Positions 1-11,989 of a stretch of DNA of 64,000 bases are shown here, piece after piece; positions within the stretch are counted from its first letter, which is position 1; each line of letters begins with the position of its first letter. The stretch spans positions 434,001-498,000 of the forward strand of contig LLEY01000002.1 of NCBI GenBank assembly GCA_001414485.1, given 5' to 3'. Position numbers and translations under genes: made by a program. The notes beneath the pieces are model-generated. The model ran no database searches, was not told the origin of the DNA, and saw only the letters and a program-made list of their open reading frames with translations. Source of the stretch: Calycina herbarum (taxonomy: Eukaryota; Ascomycota; Leotiomycetes; Helotiales; Pezizellaceae).

Positions 1-922
1 TATAGTATTTTTAGGCTACTTTTATTATAACTTATAACTCCTCTATATTAAACTAGGAGCTAAGTATTAAGTTTATTATAATCGATTCTAGTGCTTATCT
101 TAAGAGTACGTATAGTCTTCTTAACCTCTAACTACTCTCTCTTATAATAATATCCTTATTTTCGTCTTATATACTGTCTAGTATACTTCTTATATTAATT
201 CTTTTTAGTACTCTGCTCTTCGTCGATAACTTACTTCTAGTACTCTGTCTACCAGAGGTAGGAAAATATACCGTAGGTATTATACTAGCGGCTATAGAGC
301 TTAGTCGTCCTCTCTAATTTCTGTTTAGTTCTACTATTACTATACTAAAAGTAAAGCTTTTATTTATCTGTTTTTATCTTATAGTTAAAATAAAATAATA
401 TAGTTATCGAGTATTATATACTACCTTTACCTTTGCTAGTTCGACTTTTCTAACTAGGTATTAGTTATTCTACGCCTTATATACTTCTTTATATATAGTG
501 TATTTCCTAGCTACTATCTTATCAACCTTTGTTAGATAATCTTTTAAGTTATATACCTCTATATAATAGCTATATACTATGTTTACTTTATACTAGGTTC
601 TAATATAGCTATATCTTTAGCATTTATAGTATTACTTTAGTTAGTACTACCTATTATATCTCTTATATTAAAACACCTCGTCTTACTAAATAAGGCCTTT
701 ATTAATAATCTTATTCACGTCTTCTAGGCTAGTAAACTCAACTATAATAGTTAAAGCTATCTTTGTATATATAGCTCTAAATAGCTATCTAATATATTTA
801 ATATCTACGTTTAGAATAAATAGTTAGTTATTATATAGTAGCTCTACTTTAATCTTATTAAACTTCTCTATGTCTAGTATACTTATTCTAATCTTATATA
901 TAAGAACTCTATATATAGGTAG
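1..922. other. RIP-degraded DNA without an intact gene
   Basis: TpA-rich sequence almost lacking CpA/TpG. On the minus strand around 170-560 a Lys/Glu/Gln-rich reading frame broken by TAG/TAA codons can be followed, which looks like an old protein-coding repeat, but I do not recognise the family. Nothing functional is visible. Confidence 0.6.
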
Positions 923-1164
923 TATTAGGGCTTGTAGCAAGTGCTAATGAATTGAACTATAGAGGCTGTCTATATATAAGAAGATTCGATTGTCCTTTCT
1001 AAGCTAGAGTCCTTACTAACTTATATACTTAGTTAGCTTATTCTAGAGAGTTCTGCTAAGAGTACTCTCGAAGGTTCTGTCACGTCTATACGTTGCTAAG
1101 CGAGGCCACGTAAATACGTCGCTAGAGTACTCTAAGACTTACTCTATAGATATAACCCTTAATA
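923..1164 (-). mobile_element. Solo LTR of chromovirus family A
   Basis: A 242-bp LTR in reverse orientation, matching the LTRs of the complete element at 51995-57513 and the solo LTR at 46151-46392. It is bordered by a perfect 5-bp target duplication, GGTAG, at 918-922 and 1165-1169. Its ends are the RIP-altered forms of TGTYAAGGG and CCCTGACA. No internal retroelement sequence adjoins it, so it is the product of LTR-LTR recombination. RIP changes (CA to TA, TG to TA) are present throughout. Confidence 0.93.
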
Positions 1165-1577
1165 GGTAGTTATATGTTTATACCTCTTCTAAGTCGATTT
1201 ATCTAGTTATTTACGAATTACTTTAATACGTCTACTTCGTTTTTATTTAATGTTTTAATACTAAGGTCTCTACTCTTTAATTAGTTAGCTAATATAATAT
1301 ATATCTATTTAATATATTAGTTTTTACTCTATTTAATCGCTTAATTAACATAGCTTTATAGGTTTCTAGGGTTTTTTATATAGAGACTTTTAATAGTAGA
1401 TAGGTCTATAATCTTTATAATAATCTTATATTATACTTAAATAAATAAAGATATTTATATAGAGATTATAATTAGCTTATTTAGTAGAATAGTATTACTA
1501 CTTAATACTAATATATATAAAGCTTTAAGAGATAGTATAGTCTAGATAGCCTTTATAATATTATTTATTACTTTTAC
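1165..1577. other. RIP-degraded DNA between solo LTR and Fot1
   Basis: Continuation of the degraded sequence interrupted by the solo LTR. I see no gene, RNA or repeat in it. Confidence 0.5.
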
Positions 1578-1579
1578 TA

Positions 1580-3431
1580 ACGTGTTTTATAAGCGAGTCG
1601 CCTATATAAGCGAGTCGCCTACTTTCCTCGTCGCGTACTATATACTACCTTTAAATTATAATAGCTTAATACTATAACGTTTAATTACCTTCTTAAGAAG
1701 CTAATATTATTTTAGTAACCTAAGAACTCGAAAACAACGCGTTATTAACTGAATAAAGCGCTATAAAGATTTACTATATTCCTTGAAAGACTCTCTCCGA
1801 TTAACGCGCTGGAAAACTCTTACGACGCGATTACTAGCCTAATTCGAAAAAGCTTATAAAGTCAGAGGAGGAGGTAATAGTTAGATATATATTAGAGTTA
1901 GATTCGCGAGAGTTTTCGCCTATAAGAGATATAGTACGAGATATAGCTAACAATCTACTAAGAGAGCGCGACGGAAAGTCTATAGATAGAAACTAGTTAG
2001 ATAACTTTATAAAACGTATATCTAAGCTTAAAACTCGATAGAGTTGTTTATACGATCGTTAGCGAGCTTTAACTAAGGATCCGCGAGTTATTAGCCTATA
2101 GTTTACGCTTATATAGTCTATTAAAGAGAAATATAGTATTTAAGATAAGGATATTTATAACTTTAACGAAAGTGGCTTTATAATAGAAGTTATTTCGTTC
2201 TAACTTATTATTATAAGCTTAGAAACGCGTAGGAAGCGAAAGTAAGTTTAGCTAGGTAATCGCGAGTAGGTTATAGTGATTTAGAGAGTTAATATAATAG
2301 AATAGATAATCCTGCTATTTATTATATTCGTAGGCAAAGTACTTATTTCTACCTAGTACTAAGACATATATATACTATACGATTAGGTAATTAAGGTTAG
2401 TAACAACGGCTAGATAAATAATAAGCTTAGAGTTATATAGTTAAAGTATTTTAACAAGTATATAAAGATACAAAGTATAGAAGGATATCGTTTATTAATT
2501 ATTAATAGTTATAAAAGCTATAACTCGCTTAAATTCTAGTAACTCTATAAAGACTTAAATATTATTACTCTCTATATACCTCTACACTTATCGTACCTAC
2601 TACAGCTGCTTAATATAGTCTACTTCTCGCTGTTAAAGCGAGCGTATAGAGCTAAGATATCAGGCTTAGTACGGAATTATATTAATTATATTACTAAAGA
2701 AACCTTTCTTCTCGTGTTTAAAGCAGCTTTTTATAAAGCATTTATAAAGGATAATATCTACACGAGTTTTAAAGAGGTTAGGCTAGTCCTACATAGCCTA
2801 GAAGCTATATTATCAAAGCTTGATTTAAGGCTTTATACGCTAATACTAATAATACCAGAAGACACTCTATAGATATCTAAAACACTAAGTAACGTATATG
2901 AAATAATAACTTAATCAACGCTTATTCGAGATCGGATTCAAAGATATTAAGACTCGTTACCTAGTTCTATTATTCAGTCTCTTAATTAACTCGAAAAAGG
3001 CTCAACTAGAGTGATATATAATATAGTATTAATACGTAAGGAAATTACTAGTCTTCGTATAATAACTAAGGCTACAACTAAGCGTAAAAGTCGTAAGAGG
3101 AAGTATATTAAGAGTTAAGAGATATTAACAGTAGGCGACGTAGCTGATTTAATTATATCTAAGGAAAATAGTAGCTAGAAATAAGGTAAAGAGTCTAGGA
3201 AGAGAGTTCGCGTAGACAGGTACTATAGCCGTTGTAGTAAAACTAGGTATAATTCTCGTACTTGTTAGATAGAAATATTAGATATAGAAGATAGCGAAAG
3301 TTCTAAAGAATACTAGATAGCTTCTATAGTAATAATAACTTTGTATAGTGTTAAGTATTTTGTATTATAATAACACTAGGTTGAAAAAGTAGGCGACTCG
3401 CTTATATAGGCGACTCGCTTGTAAAACACGT
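1580..3431 (+). mobile_element. Fot1/pogo-type DNA transposon, full length, RIP-inactivated
   Basis: 1852 bp, bounded by about 43-bp terminal inverted repeats that start ACGTGTTTTATAAGCGAGTC and end with the reverse complement, flanked on both sides by the TA target duplication (1578-1579, 3432-3433) expected for the Tc1/mariner/pogo superfamily. Inside each inverted repeat a ~17-bp motif (ATAAGCGAGTCGCCTAT) is repeated directly. The length is that of Fot1-like elements. A shorter copy of the same family lies at 23346-24462. Heavily mutated by RIP and certainly non-autonomous now. Confidence 0.93.
1870..2930 (+). pseudogene. Fot1/pogo transposase, RIP-inactivated
   Basis: Reading through the stop codons, the plus strand gives a Tc5/CENP-B-type helix-turn-helix ending (WVDNFIKR-like, about 1990-2010), then a DDE_1 superfamily catalytic core: the first acidic motif reads NFNESGF near 2160 (family NFDETGF). 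A conserved WYQD-like segment is near 2350. The second motif reads LLIINSYKSYNS near 2480-2520 (family LDGHESH). The hallmark PPHSSYLLQPLDV is near 2580-2620, followed by FSPLKRAY. Stops are TAG/TAA where the family has Gln or Trp. The family acts in the nucleus as a cut-and-paste transposase; this copy is dead. Confidence 0.9.
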
Positions 3432-3614
3432 TATATTATTTATCTCTTATATAAGTATAGTAGTTATTCTTCTCGATTTAGTAGCTTCTTTTATAGCTTA
3501 GTTAGTCTCCTAGCTAAGTATAACAGCTTATTAGTATATAACTATGTTTTATTAAACTCTTATTATTATAGATTATACTATTTCTACTATAGTTTTAAGG
3601 TTATTTTAGATAGT

Positions 3615-3963
3615 TATAATAGCTTATATAATAGTTCTAATATCTAAGGTACTTTAGAATTTAGTAATAAAGACGCTTATAGACGCGATCATAGTTCTGA
3701 TTAAGGGCTTTAGCACCGGCTAGTCTCTATTAGACTCGATATAGGCAAGTGCTTTCCTAAAGTAGTTACTAAGGTGTGTAGCGTGCTCGTAGATATCGTT
3801 AAGCTATGCTGTCGCTTAAGGCCACGGTGTTACTATGATACCTATGTTATACTAGGTAATGTATATAGGCTTAGGCTTCTTAACTAACTAAAAGGAGGGC
3901 TGCTAGATGTGGTTTTCGTTGCTTAATTTCAAAAAATTTGTTCTCGCTGTTTGTGAAGTTTTT
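3615..3963 (+). repeat. Left arm of 350-bp inverted repeat around the CCCH gene
   Basis: This arm is the reverse complement of 5966-6315 apart from scattered, mostly C/T or G/A, differences. Similarity starts abruptly at TATAATAGCTTATATAATAG and ends at GTGAAGTTTTT. The outer ~290 bp are RIP-mutated, the inner ~60 bp are nearly clean. Two readings are possible: long terminal inverted repeats of one DNA element, or two copies of one repeat in opposite orientation. I found no target duplication outside the arms. Confidence 0.85.
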
Positions 3964-4047
3964 CGGATGTGCCTGTCTTATCAGAATGCCTTGTCTGGAC
4001 TGTGTCGTCACATGACTTTACACGTGACTAGTGACAGGTGATTTAAT

Positions 4048-4105
4048 CAGCCCAACTGTGCTAGAAAGGTAGCAGCCTAGATGTGCTAGCACTACAGTTG
4101 GGCTG
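4048..4105. repeat. Imperfect hairpin with a third half-copy
   Basis: CAGCCCAACTGTGCTAG at 4048-4064 is matched by its reverse complement (with two extra bases) at 4086-4105. A further half-site, CAGCCCAACAGTGCC, follows at 4133. It lies downstream of the CCCH gene's stop codon. It could be a MITE remnant or a transcript 3'-end structure. Confidence 0.55.
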
Positions 4106-4348
4106 GCACATTTATGCTAGCTCTTCATAGGTCAGCCCAACAGTGCCAACGCTAGAAGCATATAGTTGGTCAATTTAGTCTTGGCCAATCGAGGTATCTT
4201 AGGAAAATTGCACCAAGTGTACTAATGCCAGGCGGATTGGGAGTGCACACGCACACCCACACAAAGCGACTAACTCACAACTGGAACCTCCGTCTCACAC
4301 CAAAACGAACTTACGAACCAATAAACTAACGAACCACGATGACCAACT

Positions 4349-5287
4349 TCAACTCCTATTAACACAGTGCATCTCCGGTGTAAAACGACAACCCCTCCCA
4401 TTCTTCGCACACGCTCTATCGGGACACTGATGTCCAGACAAACATTTTTTGTCCTCGCAACGGAGCCCAGATGAACACGGTGCCTGGCGTGCGAGCACTC
4501 GCCGAGCTTCAATCTCTTTCTCATCAAGCCTTGCTCCATGTATGAAGGAGCAAGCTGGATAAGGGCACTCCCCTAGAATATGAAACGGGTTGCAGAGTTT
4601 CTTGTCTCTCAGAACCTTCACAAGTGATTGGGGTGGATTAATAATGGCATCAAGACGCTGGCCCCTACTATTTTTCAGCAATGGATAAATCCTACGTGCG
4701 GGAACAGTCACTGAGGGGTCATAAGCGTCGTCTGGTCTGCCCGCCGCGACATCGACAGGACTTGTAATAGCAGCGTAGCTAAGTACATTTGGAATTGGAG
4801 TGGCAGACGGCGTCGTGGAGAACGATACTCTTCGGGGTGGTAGTTTTGTGTGTCTAAAGATATCTGGGAAACACGTAACGAGGAACTTGTCTTTTAGTCC
4901 TGCCAGCTCTTTCACAAATGGAGGTCCTTCAATCAGGATAATTCTCTTGTTCTTTGAACCATCTCCTACGTAGGGCTGGAGAAGTCGCGGGTAACCATTA
5001 TCGGCAGATCCGCCGAAGAAAACCGCCTGGCACTGAACATCGGCTATATTGTAGTCGAACCATGCTGAGAAGAGTATTAGATATTGTCTCTCTCTTATCA
5101 TAGAGCTGTAAGGGCCATAGGACGTTAACTTACCTTTCAATTTGGAATCCGCGCATTCTTTCCCATCGCCAGCATCTACGAAATCACCCATAGGATGTCC
5201 CATGTTGAAACCACGAACGAACGCATCAAGATCGGCTGTGCTATCCAGAATCTTGCTATGATAGTATGTTGATGCTAAACCCTTCAT
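4349..5287 (-). CDS. CCCH zinc-finger protein of the fungal DUF7923 type, 5'-truncated
   Basis: With a 69-nt intron (5065-5133) removed, the product is about 289 residues; unspliced it is an uninterrupted 312. The N-terminal part, from the GFNMGHP segment through FGGSADNGYPRLLQPY to EGPPF, matches the middle and end of the DUF7923 region of fungal CCCH proteins. Then comes a CCCH finger, C-x8-C-x4-C-x3-H (from LCNPFH to FIHG), and a second Cys/His cluster ending in EMHC. The family usually has about 120 more N-terminal residues (coiled coil and an IDGDG segment). Here the reading frame upstream of the ATG is shifted: RIRVRI-like codons run up to 5290 in another frame. So the ATG at 5287 probably gives a shortened protein, or the gene is decaying. 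Family members are presumed RNA- or DNA-binding. The gene is free of RIP although both flanks are mutated, suggesting a single-copy sequence. Confidence 0.8.
   Translation of the reverse strand: MKGLASTYYHSKILDSTADLDAFVRGFNMGHPMGDFVDAGDGKECADSKLKGKLTSYGPYSSMIRERQYLILFSAWFDYNIADVQCQAVFFGGSADNGYPRLLQPYVGDGSKNKRIILIEGPPFVKELAGLKDKFLVTCFPDIFRHTKLPPRRVSFSTTPSATPIPNVLSYAAITSPVDVAAGRPDDAYDPSVTVPARRIYPLLKNSRGQRLDAIINPPQSLVKVLRDKKLCNPFHILGECPYPACSFIHGARLDEKEIEARRVLARQAPCSSGLRCEDKKCLSGHQCPDRACAKNGRGCRFTPEMHCVNRS
5065..5133 (-). other. Intron in the CCCH gene, length divisible by three
   Basis: Donor GTAAGT, acceptor CTTCTCAG and an internal CTAAT branch-like site. The 69 nt contain no in-frame stop, so the gene looks intronless to an ORF finder. 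Removing it joins the LK codons to AWFDYN, which fits the family, whereas the intron-encoded 23 residues match nothing in it. Confidence 0.85.
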
Positions 5288-5965
5288 ATACGGACTCTGA
5301 TTCGGATGTTGTTTGGCTTTTTAGGCCACACACATGACCATGCCTAAGAATAGTGGCTAGTAAAACGAGCTTCTTATCACGGGTTGTAGCCTAATCCAGA
5401 CGGTTCGTCAAGAGAATGATGCGATTTTTTGTAAGTTAAAGGAGATTGGGCCAGGACACACCCGAAACTACTTTGAATTGACTATTGATAAGCATACACA
5501 ATTTTACGAGTAACGCAGAGGCTAACATTAAATATTTAGAGCCTGTTTCTGTTATCCCTACCAACGCTTTGTACAGCAATTCTTAGCAAGTCTACGAAGT
5601 TGTTCTTAATATGTCACTTTCTTTAATTATTTCTTCTTAAGGAGACTGTTACGGAGTTGGAACTCCATCACGTGTTGCGGATGCCTTTGTATGTGATAAA
5701 AAGTAGGTGTAAAACGCTTGCATTTCTACGGTGGGATAAGCCCAGGTTAAGTACTCGTCCGAGAGCTTTCAAAGGAGCCTCGGACAAAGGTTTTACCGAT
5801 AATACAGGGTGGATAATGGAATAATACAAGGGTCTTGTTCACGATGTGCAACGTGAGGCTTCGGATACTAATTCCGGCGCTCACGTGAGTGTTCTGGCCT
5901 AAGGTTCTAGGCCAATATCACGTGTAGCCTCAGGCCGCCAAGCCTATCTTTATCTGTCTTTCGAG
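5288..5965. other. Unmutated region upstream of the CCCH gene
   Basis: Normal base composition with CpA present. The first ~40 bp hold a frameshifted remnant of the CCCH coding sequence. Positions 5581-5646 match 27064-27129 (about 80% by eye). GGCCTA and TAGGCC form a small palindrome near 5897-5915. Two CACGTG E-boxes lie at about 5883 and 5928. No further gene is seen. Confidence 0.5.
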
Positions 5966-6315
5966 AAAAAACTTCACAAACAGCGAGAACGAAATTTTTG
6001 AAATTAAGCAACGAAAACTACATCTAGCAGCCCTCCTTTTAGTTAGTTAAGAAGCCTAAGCCTGTATATATTACCTAGTATAATATAAGCATCATAGTAA
6101 CACCGTGGCCTTAAGTAGTAGTATAGTCTAACGATATCCGCGAGTATACTATATACCTTAGCGATTATCTTAGGAAAGCACTTACCTATATCGAGTCTAA
6201 TAGAGACTAGGCGGTGCTAAAGCCTTTAATTAGAACTATGATCGTGTCTATAAGCGTCTTTATTACTAAATTCTAAAGTACCCTAGACGTTAGAACTATT
6301 ATATAAGCTATTATA
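5966..6315 (-). repeat. Right arm of 350-bp inverted repeat around the CCCH gene
   Basis: Reverse complement of 3615-3963. The inner end is clean and the outer part RIP-mutated, mirroring the left arm. Between 6316 and 6473 follows degraded DNA that continues at 20358 beyond the nested Gypsy elements. Confidence 0.85.
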
Positions 6316-6473
6316 TCTACTTTTAATAAGTAGATAGTAAACTAACCGCTGTATTCGACGGTTTTAGTCGCTGTTTTCGAGGGTTAACTTGCTAAAATCT
6401 CGCGCTACTCTAACGCTCTCGTACTAGTTAGCTAAGGCGGTATAACCTCGGCTAACTATAAGTATATAGTAAT

Positions 6474-6792
6474 TATAATAGCTCGCTATTAAGAATAAGA
6501 GTTACTAAGATTGTATACGTACTAGATAGAATACGGTTTAGAGTATAGGAATACTAAGGGTTACGTGGAATATAAGGATTACGTATTCGAGTATCGGAAT
6601 GTCCGGTTCGGACCTCCGAGTCTATTATTATTATCCGAACCCTTTTATATATAGATGCTCTTACTCTTAGTATCGGGAAAGGTTAATTTAATCTTTTCCT
6701 TCGTATTTAGAGCCTAGTATCTAAGTATGTTATTCTATAGAACGCACTTCTATATACCTCTTTTATAGTATTATCTGTTTTATACTATTATA
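6474..6792 (+). repeat. 5' LTR of outer Gypsy, with self-complementary primer segment
   Basis: TATA-like TTTTATATATAGA near 6643-6656. AATTTAATCTTTT at 6685-6697 is perfectly complementary to AAAAGATTAAATT at 6795-6807, which starts 2 bases after the LTR. This is the arrangement of self-priming retrotransposons. Confidence 0.9.
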
Positions 6793-6939
6793 TTAAAAGA
6801 TTAAATTCTTCTTACTAGGGACGGCCTATTATAATATCTCACCGAGCACGTTGACGTTCTATATCGAATTCGATTCAGCCTAGATTTAGATTAGTATAAC
6901 GACAACCTTAAATTACTAGTTTATAGACAGCTAGTAATA

Positions 6940-9900
6940 TCAGGGTTTAATATCTATTAGTCAGCTAGTAAAAAGCGTATCCTCTAATACGTTAAGGAAG
7001 TAGAAGACGCTAAGGATTCCTAAGACTTCAAATAACCCTCTCTATATAGAGATTACTATACAAGGTTTAGAAAGTCGATATTAAGTTACCTAGAAGGCTC
7101 TTGAATCTACCTCTAAACCCCTCTTAACGATATCGAGTATATTAAACTAAGGAGCGACCCCAGGTCCCTTCTAAGCTCTACTAGAGAGCGTTAAGCAATC
7201 TACTAGGGAAACTAGTAGGCCCCTCTCTAAATACGTACCAAACCGTACTTATATACCTAAACCTAAAAAGTTAAGAAATAACAAAGGCAAGGGCCTAGCC
7301 CGAAACCTTAGAGACCTATAAGACTTTTCTAATATAGACGAGATACGGGGTATAGTATAAGGATTAGAAGAAGAACTTCGAAATAATAACTATCGGTTTA
7401 GATAGTTAGAATCTATTATAAAAGAACTCTAAGAATAAACCAGAGTCTCTTAACCTTCCTAACCCGAAACCGACAATAACTCTCCTTCTATTCTAAGTAC
7501 TATACCAGACCCCTTTCGCTTAAGGAGCGAACCTGCCTCTAATACCTTCTCTTAATAGTAGACTACTCTATATAACCCTGAATATAGTCTAAATACCCTC
7601 TAACCTGCTAAAAGTAAAATCATAGAAAAAATTAAACCTTTAGACGACGGTATATTACTAATATACTAATAATAGAAGATATTAGTACGCGATAGACTTC
7701 TAGTAAATACCGATTATTATAATATAAGCCTAACTCGAAAAGCTCTTATCTAGGGAATAACTACTAGAATCGCTAAGAACTACCTTAAGCCTCGATACTA
7801 GTCTAAGTCGATTTATATTACTTTCTACGATTATTAAGATATAATTAAACTTTTAGATTTATATTTCTTAACCAGATACGAGATAGAGGATATACGGAAC
7901 GCTTTCTAGGCCTTGTAGATAGGTAGAAAAGATTACGCTAGAGAAACGTTTACTAACTTCAGAGGTCGCTTTTCGAGTATAGCTATACTCGGAGAGATAC
8001 TAGAGTTAGAACGATTCTTCTATATATAGGAGAAAATTACACCACAGCTACGAAACTCGGCTACTGTACTTAAGAGACGTTGGAATTATAACTTTGTCGA
8101 AATAGTAGTAGATCTCTTAGCCCTAGATAAGGAACGACGCTGAAACGCTAAGTTATACGTAGCTAACACGACTAAGCTAGTTAGTATAAACACTTCGGTT
8201 AAAAAGACTACTTTTTAATCCTTATCTAGTTTAACACCGAAACTCTTACTACCTATAAGCGGATTCTTCTCTACTGTTCAGACCACTTTAAGGATATTTA
8301 AAACCACCTCTACTAGCGAACGCTAAAAGACTCTGGACCGAGTCTTAGCTGGTACGACGTGCTACTACTATAGTAAGCCTAGGCACTATAAAACCGACTG
8401 CCCTCAGCTACCTAGTATCAAAGAAATAGTCTAAGAAGCGAATGAAGATAACCTACAAGTCCTTATAAGGTACCCCGATTCTGCTCTAAATCAGAGGGAA
8501 AACGAGGCAGCCTAGGTAAAGACTCCTTTCTAGGCCTATACAAATGTAATCTATCGAATCTTAACCTTTCTAGACTTATAGAAGGAAACCAATTCCTTAC
8601 AAATATAACACTTAGTATATATAGATATAGTATTAAAACTCGAGCCTTAATAGATATAAGAGCGAATAGATTCCTATTCTTAAATTAACCCCTAGCTCTA
8701 TAGCTATTCTAATTATTAAGTATATAGATTCGAAAACTACCCTACTTAGTACCTATTCGTAGATACGATAGTAGTATTAAGAGTAAAGTAACACAGTTTA
8801 TACGACTATATCTAAACCTAGATCGACGTCGTATCTAAAACTACCCCTTTATCGTCTTAGACCTTAGATAATAAGACCTAATTATTAGAAATAAATAGTT
8901 AAAACATTTTAATATTCTCCTCGACTCTACTAGGAATTAACTTATTTAGCTAGCTGAAACCCTACTAACTCCTTACTTTAGAAAGGAAATCTTACTTTCT
9001 CTAACTTCTAGCTAGAACCAGAAGTCTTATTTAAATACATAGTCGGATACGAACCGAAGAGATCACGCCCTCTATTAAGATGAAAAGCGAAGGAATAGTA
9101 AGCTCTTAGCTAAGTTATTACTATTATCTATAACATTAACTCCCGACATCTGCTCCTCCGACTCTGCTCCGAATACCCTCTAACCTACTAGTATAACTTA
9201 GACAGATCGGACCCTACACTCTTTTATTAGTAAAATAAGTACAAATGCTTTATATTTTAATATAAAGTAATCTAATACCAAGTTCTTTATAATAAGCATC
9301 TACGAATTAGATCGGATCATCGACGAAAGATCAGCTCTACTCTTAGATAACGCTAAGACTACGGACCTAATACAGTCCCGACTCCCTTAATATTACTCGT
9401 TGTTCTAAGATATATTCTCAAAAGCAGCCTTGGATAAACTTCCCCCTTACTATATATATAACTACAAAATCACCTTAAACAAACCTCTTTCTATCTCCTA
9501 CTCCCTACTATATCAACAGTTAACTATAGAGCTATAAGCGACGAAAGAGTACCTTATTAATAATTTAAATAAAGGATTTATCGTCAATAGTAATAGTCCT
9601 TTCGCCTTACTAGTACTCTTTGTTAAAAAGCCTAATAGCGATAAGCTACAGTTCTATATCGATTATCAGAAGCTGAATACTCTTACCTAAAACAACCTCT
9701 ACCTAATTCCTTATATCAACGAACTTCTTTTAAGATTAAGAAAAGCTAAGATCTTTACTAAGTTAGATATATACTAAGCTTTCTATTATATCTAAATAGA
9801 CCTAGACTTAGAAGAGATAACCACGTTTAGAACTAGATATAGAATATATAAATACAAGGTCCTTCCTTTTAGACTCTATAATAGACCCGCTACCTACTAA

Positions 9901-11544
9901 CGTTATATAAACGACGTCTTAATCGAATATCTAGATAACTTCTATATCGCTTACCTAGATAATATATTAATTTATTTAGATAGTATCGAAGAATATAAGG
10001 AACAAGTTAGAAAGGTTCTAAATCGGCTCTAAGAAGCAGGACTCTAAGTAGATATTAAGAAAAGCGAATTTAGTATTACTCGAGTTAAATATCTCGGTTA
10101 TATATTAACTACGAAAGGACTCGAAGTAGACCCTAAGAAAGTAGAACCTCTATAAAACTAGGTCTAACCTAGTACTATAACAGGTATAAAGTCTTATCTA
10201 GGCTTTTATAGATTCTATAGACAATTTATTAAGAACTTCAGTAAAATCGTAAAACCTCTAACTACTATAACGTAGCCTTTAGAGCCGTTTTAGTAGACAC
10301 CTAAATACAAAGAAGTCTTTAAAGAATTACAGACCTAGCTACTCTTAGTTTAAGCCTTATACTACTTTAACCTTAAATATCCTATAAAGCTAGAGATAGA
10401 CTCTTCTAATAGAGTAATAGTAGGTATATTCTCTTAATAATATAGTAATCGTTAGTATTTTATAGGTTTCTATTCCTACGTCTTAGTTAGACATGAAACG
10501 AACTAGGAAATCTACGACAAGGAACTGTTTATAATTATAGAAGTGTTTAGAAAATAGCGACCTAAGCTTATATTATATTAGAACCGTATCGACGTCTTCT
10601 TAGACTACAGATCCTTAGAATACTTTATAACGATAAAGCTACTTACTTCTAAGTAAGTACGATAGATAGAATTCCTCTCTAACTTTAATTTCTAGATCTG
10701 ATTTATATCTAGAAAGAATAATTAAAAGGCGGATATACTAACTAGATAGGAGTAAGACATTAGAACATAAGATTAAGTCAAGTTAGACAGCTGCTTATAT
10801 ACCCTTCTTAGACCTATTAGGCTTAACCTCTAAATTAACACCGATCTTACTTAGACCTTTTAAGCGATATCCCTTTCTATAATTAAGTTAGATATTATTC
10901 CTAGGTCCGGATCGGATCTGATTTAAAAGCTAAGAACGGCTAATACGTAATTATTTAAGAAGGAATATAGAGAACTTAAGAATAGTTATACTATCTCGTC
11001 TAATAATTTACTCCTATTTAGAGGACGGCTTTATATCGAAAGAAATACTGAACTCTATACGAATCTAATCTAAGAAGCCTATAACCAAGTATCTAGTGCT
11101 TACCTAAGTACTTGAAAGATATACTAGTTACTAGTATCTGCCTACTACTAAGTTAGTATAGGTTTAGACTATAAGCTATACGTGGCTAACTGCCGAGCTT
11201 ATAGATACTCTTATTCTTAATAGACTAAATAATAAGGATTCCTCTACCTACTACCAGTGCTAGATTACCTGATATAGTATATATATATAGACTTTAAGTT
11301 ATTTCTAAAGGATAAGTATAGATATAATACTATACTAGTATTTATTAACCGCCTCGGAAAGGATTCGGTGTCTATTCCCTACTACTCTACTATCGATGCT
11401 AGAGGATTAGCCTAGTTTTTTATATAATAGATCTATCGTTTTAGTTACTATCTTAAATTAATTACGTCTAATAGAGGACCTTAATTCGTCTTAGCTTTTT
11501 AGACGGAATTCTGTCGTATTATTAATATTAAGCTTAAGCTCTCT
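6940..11544 (+). pseudogene. Gag-pol of outer Gypsy, part 1
   Basis: Reading through RIP stops: gag to about 8350; zinc knuckle at about 8354-8405, where the second Cys has become Tyr (C-YYYSKPR-H-YKTD-C); protease active-site remnant (ALIDIRA) near 8645; reverse transcriptase about 9590-10000 with the catalytic motif altered to YLDN at 9952-9963; RNase H about 10380-10690; integrase zinc domain and the first part of its catalytic core to 11544, where the second element interrupts it. The polyprotein continues at 19085. Confidence 0.9.
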
Positions 11545-11819
11545 TATAATAGAACTATTAGGAATTGATCGGAATTGGAATTGCCGAGTCTACGTGCTAA
11601 ATAGGATACGATACAGATGTTGTTTCAGGTTTTAGAAAAGCTAGATAGCTTCCGGACTTACTATTGTCCGAACCTCTTGTAAATAGCTGTCTCCTCTCTA
11701 CTAGGAAAGACTAATTTAGTCTTTTCCTTCGTATTAGAGCCTAGTATTCGGATATGTTATTCTATTGAACGTACTTCTATATACCTCTTTTGTAGTATTA
11801 TCTGTTTCGTGCCGTTATA
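11545..11819 (+). repeat. 5' LTR of inner Gypsy, with self-complementary primer segment
   Basis: Same length as the 3' LTR. AATTTAGTCTTTT at 11713-11725 pairs perfectly with AAAAGACTAAATT at 11822-11834, 2 bases after the LTR. The one base that differs from the outer element's pair (G against A) is compensated in the partner. Confidence 0.9.
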
Positions 11820-11989
11820 TTAAAAGACTAAATTCGACTCTGCCGGGGACGGCCTGTTATAATATCTCACTCGAGCGCGCCGGCGTACCTGCTTCGAATT
11901 CGATTCGGCTTAGATTCGGATTAGTATATCGATAACCTTAAATAGCTAGGTAATCAGAGACTACCTAGATAGCTAGTAACACCAGGGTT

